Made by a program: the position numbers and the translations under genes. From positions 310,001 through 374,000 of the forward strand of contig SEMN01000490.1 of assembly GCA_005408345.1 (NCBI GenBank): a stretch of 64,000 bases of DNA. The letters run 5' to 3'. Below the pieces are notes generated by a model that saw only the letters and a list, made by a program, of their open reading frames with translations, was not told the DNA's origin and searched no databases. Shown here piece after piece: positions 58,261 through 64,000 of this stretch. The stretch comes from Macquaria australasica. Its lineage: Eukaryota; Chordata; Actinopteri; Centrarchiformes; Percichthyidae. Numbering within the stretch: position 1 is the stretch's first letter; every line of letters starts with the position of its first letter.

Positions 58261-58377
58261 TTTACTCAAGTAGTAACTTTGATGACTACTTTAACTTCTA
58301 TTTGAGTACTTATTACAAAACAACAACACTTTTACTTTAGGGCAGTTTGGGCTTCTCTATGCACCTCTGGATAAGAC

Positions 58378-59761
58378 AGAAAACCATGAAGACAGACTGA
58401 AGCATAGAAGAATGAGATGAATGGTATTAAAATACCAACAGTGTTCAGAAACAGTCAGTGCCTGTCCTTACAACTGTCCACCTACTGTACTATGTTTTCA
58501 CTGAAAAACTCAGGGAGCCACCAGGCAACACTGAGCATTCAGGCTTTTTTACATTTCAGTCTGCTGCTGTGTGGAAGGTAATAAATCATGTCTCCATCTC
58601 CTCTTAGAAGGCTCCAGACACTTTAATCATCCCGTATTCTTGTGTGTTTAGCCATAATAATTTGGCTCTATCATGCAAGGACAGTCCTCCCTGTGATTTA
58701 TGTGTGTGAGTGTGAGAGAGAGCGGAGGAAGGCAAGCCGGAACACAGCCACGCTGCGTGATGTTGTTTTGGCTTGTTTTTCGCTTCCTCCAATCTTTCAT
58801 CCTGGTGTCTTTGTTATATCTGTTCATTTCCTCATTCTGTTTCCCCCTCTGTCTCCCCCAAAGCAGGCATCCACAGGTTGCTCTTTATTAAGGCTGGAAG
58901 AGAGCTGAAGAAGTTTTCTGGTCAGTATGCTACAGTACACTGCGCTGTTAAAGACAATGAAATTCATCAGTCAGTCTGGAAAACTGCAATCTTTTGGTCA
59001 CAGGAATTAATGCAAATTCAACCAATAGAACAGTTCAAATCAGAATAATGATAACTGATCACTGGATTTTTCACATAAAATAATCCAATTCAGAAACACT
59101 TAACCAGCTTGTTTTTGAAGATTAAAAAATGTAGTTTTTTCCTTTCCCTGGAAGCAGTCTTCTCAGGCAGAGCTTCCTCCCAAGCTGTGTATGCATCCAC
59201 CTATTCAAATCTCAGCAAATAGACGGAACTCCGCCATAATACCTTAAACTAACAATGCCCATCTCACCATTTGCCTATCAACATTCCAGTGCTTAGGTAA
59301 ATACATTGTTATAAGACTGATTTTGTATTTCACTATGACTTTCATACTGCTACAAACTGAATACATACAACTTTTTTTCAAAACATACAAAGCTGCTGCA
59401 AATTCAGTAGTTGTGGTGAAGCAACAACCACAACAACGCTTTGGGATGCAATTCAAGTTTCACATATCATTCTCATTATAACACAATAGTATATTGTACT
59501 ATTACACAGTATTTTACAGTAAAGTCTTTTCTGCACTGTACTATACAACAGTGGTGGCTGGTGCCTCAAAAAATTGGGCAAGACAGGAGGAAAACCAACC
59601 ACGGCGCCATGTTATTTTACACTAGTATATTCCCTGTTTTGCCCAACAGACCCTGGTAACGTCAGTCCCTGGACCCAACTTGAAAACACTTGACTCACAA
59701 TAAATGGAACTAGAAAATAATAGTTCATGCCTTACACCCTTGAAAAGCTCAGCTGTGACCT
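58378..59761. other. Intergenic, little recognised
   Basis: A GTGGTGGCTGGTGCCTC motif at 59552-59568 looks like one end of a hAT-like repeat. No opposite end was found. No coding exon was found. Confidence 0.4.
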
Positions 59762-59959
59762 TTAACTCGCCTGAACATCCTCCATGCCGTGTAGCCTGTC
59801 CAGCAGTCCGTTACTCATACCGGGATCCAGTCCTGGGTGAGTAGAGTGCAGCACCCAGGACAGCTGAGCCAAGGCCAGAGGCTGCGCCAGCAGGGCAGAG
59901 CTCTTCATCCACTCCCTGCCGACATCCTGCTGCTGCCTCACCCCCCAGTCCAAATCCAT
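59762..59959 (-). other. Orphan open exon-like segment, 65 codons
   Basis: The - strand ATG (GCGAGAATGG context, A at -3 and G at +4) opens MDLDWGVRQQQDVGREWMKS and runs on as SSALLAQPLALAQLSWVLHS to LHGMEDVQAS and TAA. The segment is clearly GC-richer than the AT-rich DNA around it, and the upstream sequence looks like a 5' UTR. CAG followed by GCGAGT near its end might be a rare GC donor. It could be the first exon of a gene, a decayed fragment or chance. I do not recognise the protein. Confidence 0.3.
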
Positions 59960-62692
59960 TCTCGCTGTTAGCTTAACAGTCCTTCAGAGCTGCTACAACA
60001 AACTGTTGCGTTGGCTAATGCAAGTAGCTCGCTACTGCTCAATAAAAAGGGAAACGTAAATCTGAAAAAAGGAAGTTTGGACTAAATATTTGCATGTTAT
60101 AATTTCTTTTCTAATATGCTTCTGTATGACCCTGTACTGAAGATGACATTTAGAAATTATCACTGGACCAACGCAATGTCAATATTGTATTCTGGTTGTT
60201 CATTGGTTAGGGAGGAGGTCATTTTACGTGTTTTGTGCAATAACAGATTAGCATAAATAATATAAAGTAAATTAAATTAAACTGCCCCCCCCCCACTTCA
60301 CATGGACTTCTCTTTCTCCTTTGCCTGCCCTGCAGGTGTCGCTGTGAAGCTTTTTAATCAGAATTTCTATAATGGATTTTTTCCAAAGAAGAGAGAAAAA
60401 TGATTTTATAAATGATACTGAGATTTGGTAATGGTTTATTTCAACCAGTTACTCTTTTTTTTAAATATATTTTCATCTCCCTCTTGCCTCTCAAAAATAG
60501 CCTCTATGGACCAGCCTTCTCTGCTATACTATACTCCATTGTATTATACAACACAGTGTATACTATACTATACTATACTATACTATAGTGTATGTACCAA
60601 CTCATTCCTTAAAATGATTCTTGGATCCCTCTATCTCTTATTGTTTCTAAATGAAGCACTTGAAGCAGTTCAGTTTATTTGATGAAGGTGATGTACTTGC
60701 ATGATAAATAAATGTAATGTAATGTAGTCATTGTATGTGGTTTGCATTTGAATGGCTACCCTATACATACATAAATACATGGGACACAATGAATATGTGC
60801 ATCATGCAGACCATGATGTGATGGTTGGGATGGAAATGGTGTTATACACTACATATTGGGCCTTCAAGCATTAGATTTTCATTTGTTATTATGATATGTT
60901 GGTTATTACATTTCTTATTTTAAAAAAAGTTGCCACTAAACTCCTAATGTAACAACTTGCATAAAATGTAGTAACTTGTTAAATTATGCACAAACAGTTA
61001 TTAGGTTATTTGCTCGCAATTTTATTACATTAAAAGCTGATTATTACATGATCAGTTTTTATGAAATGTTTATATTACATATTTTGAGCTGTCCTCACCA
61101 CAAGAGGAGCCTGTTTATATTAAACTGTGGTGACTAGTTTCCTCTGACAGTACTGCAACTTTCTGATTTCATGTGTGTGAAACATCAGATTTAGGTGAAA
61201 ATCAGTTTAAACCAATCCACTCTACTTTCTAGATTTTTTTCTATGAAAGTGGAAACCAGAGGCGTCAGCAAATGAAAAACGGACAGTGGCCGTAACTTTC
61301 GTTTCATTTGTACCAAACAGATGCTGCAGTCTGCTGTAATGTTTTGAACAGCAGAACAGGTGATGTCTCACCTCTCACTGACTGAGAGAGAAAGAGGAGG
61401 GGAGGGGGGGGGGGGGTAGCAGGGATTGAAGAGCAATCACAGAAGAGAAATGTCATATTTGCATATCTCAAAAATACATCAGAGGACAGCCATAAAGGGG
61501 CCTGTGAACACAGTTTTGCATATTGAGAGAAATTTCCACTGCTTTTCAGAGAGCACTGTTTATGTGCAATTTTAAGAGGAAGATAAAGGTTGTACTGGAA
61601 GGGAGGGAAATATATCACTCCCACTGGTGAAAACTAAAAGCCAGATTTTTTTCATAAAACACACTATGACACACACACACACACACACTGCCTGATGAGG
61701 CCTATCTGCAGTTTGTCAGGAGTGATGTTGTCCTGTGTCGGACTCCAGACAGACTGAAAACCTTGGTGCATGTTGAGAGCTGCCAAGTCATTTTCAACGT
61801 CCCATGTTGCCAGCAGAACCATGTAAGTTGGATTAGTGCACATTAGTAGCCTCTGGTAAGCACTGCCACTCAGGCCTAACTTCTCCTGTTAGTGGAAGTG
61901 TGTTTGTTAATGGAGGAGTCAGTCAGCCCGCTCTGTTTGATGCCAGTCATCTCTTACTTCTTTTAACCCATCTGGTTCAGTCAGACGCCGCCAATATCTC
62001 AATTAGAGCTTTCTGAGACAGGTCTCACACTGAAGCCCTGTAATTTCTGCCATCACCAACAGCCACACTCCTCTCCAAACAATAGGACCATCTTGTTTTG
62101 ATTTGATTAAAATAGATTAATTAATTACCATGCGCCAAAGCTGTTGTTTGTGATTAATGAGGCAGCAACACCTAATCAGCTGGCAGACGGAGGAGCTTGA
62201 TTGGCTATCCTCCCTGTCTCACCTGACTGTTTATTACTCGACTAAACTAATCCATCATTGGACTGCGCAAAGATGGTGTTAACTGGTTCCAGATACTGGC
62301 GATATGTCGACACACTCTCATACCCTGTGGCTGTGATAGTGAGTGTTTTTAGCCCCTTGAGAATTTTTATCTACAGTCTGGAACAGTTAAAAGGAAATGA
62401 CAGTGACAAGTAAAGTAAACCAGTCAAAACAAGTGTTGAATGTAATTATAGACTGAGTAGACAGATGCAAAACAACACAAACAGTTTTCACTTTGATTAT
62501 CTCTATTTTCTGCAGCCAACATTTTAAATGTTATCTTGAGTTGAATATTCTACAAGTAGGGGTTACTGACAGTAATGGCAATGCATTTGATAATATTACA
62601 ATATCACTTGTGAATCTTAATTTGGCATCACTGTCTTCCAACAAATACTGCTGGAGTGCATCATTAAATTGTTAGGAGGCATTGAGTCGACT
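59960..62692. other. Intergenic with simple repeats
   Basis: C-run at 60286-60294, (TACTA)n at 60559-60587, G-run at 61404-61416 and (AC)n at 61671-61688. No exon or RNA gene was recognised. Confidence 0.5.
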
Positions 62693-63190
62693 CAGCACGC
62701 AGAGACCAAACAAAGAGACTTGGATAAAACAGTTCGGCACAGTTTATTCATAGAACAGGTAACTTAGGTTCACGCAGTAACTGGGCTTAAGAGAGCAGGC
62801 AGGCAGATAGCGTCAACGTCAGACCCGTGCCGGGGAAAAGGGACCAAACCAAAGCTGGGTACTCTCCAGGACGGAATGGGGGACAACCAGCGCAGAAACT
62901 GAGTCAGGGTGACACTGGTCTGCACGAAGAGGGTGGCGAGGCAAGAGCAGAGCATAGGTCCAGCCCGGGCAGAGATCTCCAGGAGCTGGTCCACGTGAGT
63001 CAACGGTACAATCTGACAATGCTGATGAGGGAGACCAAGACCAGGCAGAGGTGATTGTAAATTGGACGCAGCTGTCGTTATTGAGCTGCCACAGCCACCA
63101 GCTCCAGACCTCGCCCCTTGACCAAAATCGCTCCACACAGGTAGACAAGAAGGACAGACAGAGACAGAAAACACAAACCCCAAACACACA
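62693..63190 (-). mobile_element. LTR-like fragment (possible solo LTR)
   Basis: The - strand is GC-rich and has CTGTTCTATGAATAAACTGT (AATAAA with a short following region) ending near TGAGTCGACTCAATGCC, a layout like the R/U5 end of a Gypsy-type LTR. Borders and target duplication could not be fixed, and no internal coding region is present. Confidence 0.35.
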
Positions 63191-64000
63191 CTACGGAGAG
63201 TTCAGCCATCCCATAACATGAATCAGTAACAAACAACAGTAAAATGTTCTTTTCCTTTAGATGACTGACGATTGAAAAATCACATTTTGAAAAAAAGAAA
63301 GCTGGGTTCGTCAGGATTGAATGAATCTGTTCACCATGTGACCAACAGCTTCTTCACCCCTTACTTACCTCACTACTCATTGCTGAGAGTTGTCATCAGA
63401 CATGGCCAGTCAAAGGTCCTTTCATTAAGCTCAAACCCTAAACCTAACACAATATCTACAGAGCCCGTGTAGTGAAAGTAGCCTCTTATATCATACGTCT
63501 GCCCGCATACATCTTGAGGGCTTCCTTACTTTGTTTTTTCCAAGTCTGACATCTGAGTCACACAAACATTGGATTAACTGGGAACTGAAGTATAAGGACA
63601 CCAGTTGTCTTTCTTTTTTGTGGAGGCTCATGTAATCATTTTATAAAAAGAGTGTGGAGATGATATCAGTGTTTCATCAATGGGAACCTGCTATGACCTG
63701 CTCCAGCTCTACAGCATCATGCCTTGTCCTTTCTGCAGACAGGATGAAAATGCTAAACATTTATGTTTTGTGTGCATGTGTAAAAAGCCCTGAAATAGGA
63801 GTAGTTGAATGAAAGATGCACGGACACAAACTTTCCTCAGATCATGTGTAATGACTGAAAGGAGGAAGCGGGGTGTCCCTTAACGTAGCTCAGCATCTCT
63901 ACACTCCCCCTGCTGGAGCCCTCTGGTAACTACTCCTTCTTTTACTACCTGATATGACCATAGACTTGCTGGTTAATACACATTTTTCCATCCGTCACAC
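63191..64000. other. Intergenic, nothing recognised
   Basis: No coding exon, RNA gene or repeat border was recognised up to the end of the window. Confidence 0.5.

Larger units (their letters stand above)
57265..58369. mobile_element. hAT-like element with 8-bp target duplication, containing nested repeats
   Basis: Ends are CAGAGGTGGGAGGTAATG on the left and CACCTCTG on the right (8-bp terminal inverted repeat). The flanks are TATAAGAC (57257-57264) and GATAAGAC (58370-58377), 7 of 8 identical. The sub-terminal parts (TTACTTGGTTACACATACCTGAGTAAC and CTTTACTCAAGTAGTAACTT-type) match a common fish hAT MITE. Its middle has been filled by other repeats. Confidence 0.75.

Noticed and set aside
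62770..63189. - strand open frames of 122-139 codons
   Set aside because: Two overlapping frames in the same GC-rich LTR-like fragment, with no domain. They are more likely chance than genes.

Overview
The window is nuclear DNA of a bony fish, most likely a percomorph teleost. The evidence is a set of intron-containing vertebrate genes with compact introns and GT-AG splice sites, many (CA)n tracts, and typical fish mobile elements: an L2-type LINE, a Tc1/mariner element with DD35E spacing, a chromodomain Ty3/Gypsy element of Tf1/sushi type, and hAT-like MITEs.

Layout. 1-12.04 kb: the last five coding exons of a DDX3-family RNA helicase (+ strand) and a long 3' region carrying MITE-like DNA. 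12.14-15.46 kb: the complete 12-exon tgds gene (- strand), tail-to-tail with DDX3. 15.46-16.05 kb: a 588-bp shared promoter. 16.05-21.65 kb: the complete 10-exon gpr180 gene (+). tgds and gpr180 are head-to-head, as in human. 22.74 kb: a tRNA-Ser(CGA) gene (-). 23.73-25.4 kb: smim11, a two-coding-exon gene for a small membrane protein (+).

25.5-36.4 kb is an RNA polymerase III neighbourhood. Six 5S rRNA genes (all -) that look identical by eye lie in units of about 470 bp. The 5S tract is split by a 7.4-kb block that holds a tandem array of about 18 tRNA-like 140-bp monomers with higher-order structure, a separate type II tRNA-like sequence followed directly by a 55-bp-stem hairpin, a tRNA-derived SINE-like sequence, and some splice-competent exon-like segments. 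A Tc1-type element (1130 bp, with TA duplication) and an L2 LINE have also inserted into 5S spacers.

40.8-64 kb has no convincing complete gene. It contains an almost intact sushi-like Gypsy element (47.83-53.25 kb, 5-bp target duplication ATGAT) whose transcript start and primer-binding site suggest self-priming, several hAT-like MITEs (one with other repeats nested inside), a 1.6-kb inverted duplication, microsatellites, an LTR-like fragment, and one orphan open exon-like segment at 59.8 kb.

No database search was possible. Exon borders were read from splice consensus, reading-frame continuity and known family sequence. Mobile-element family names rest on motifs, not on alignment.
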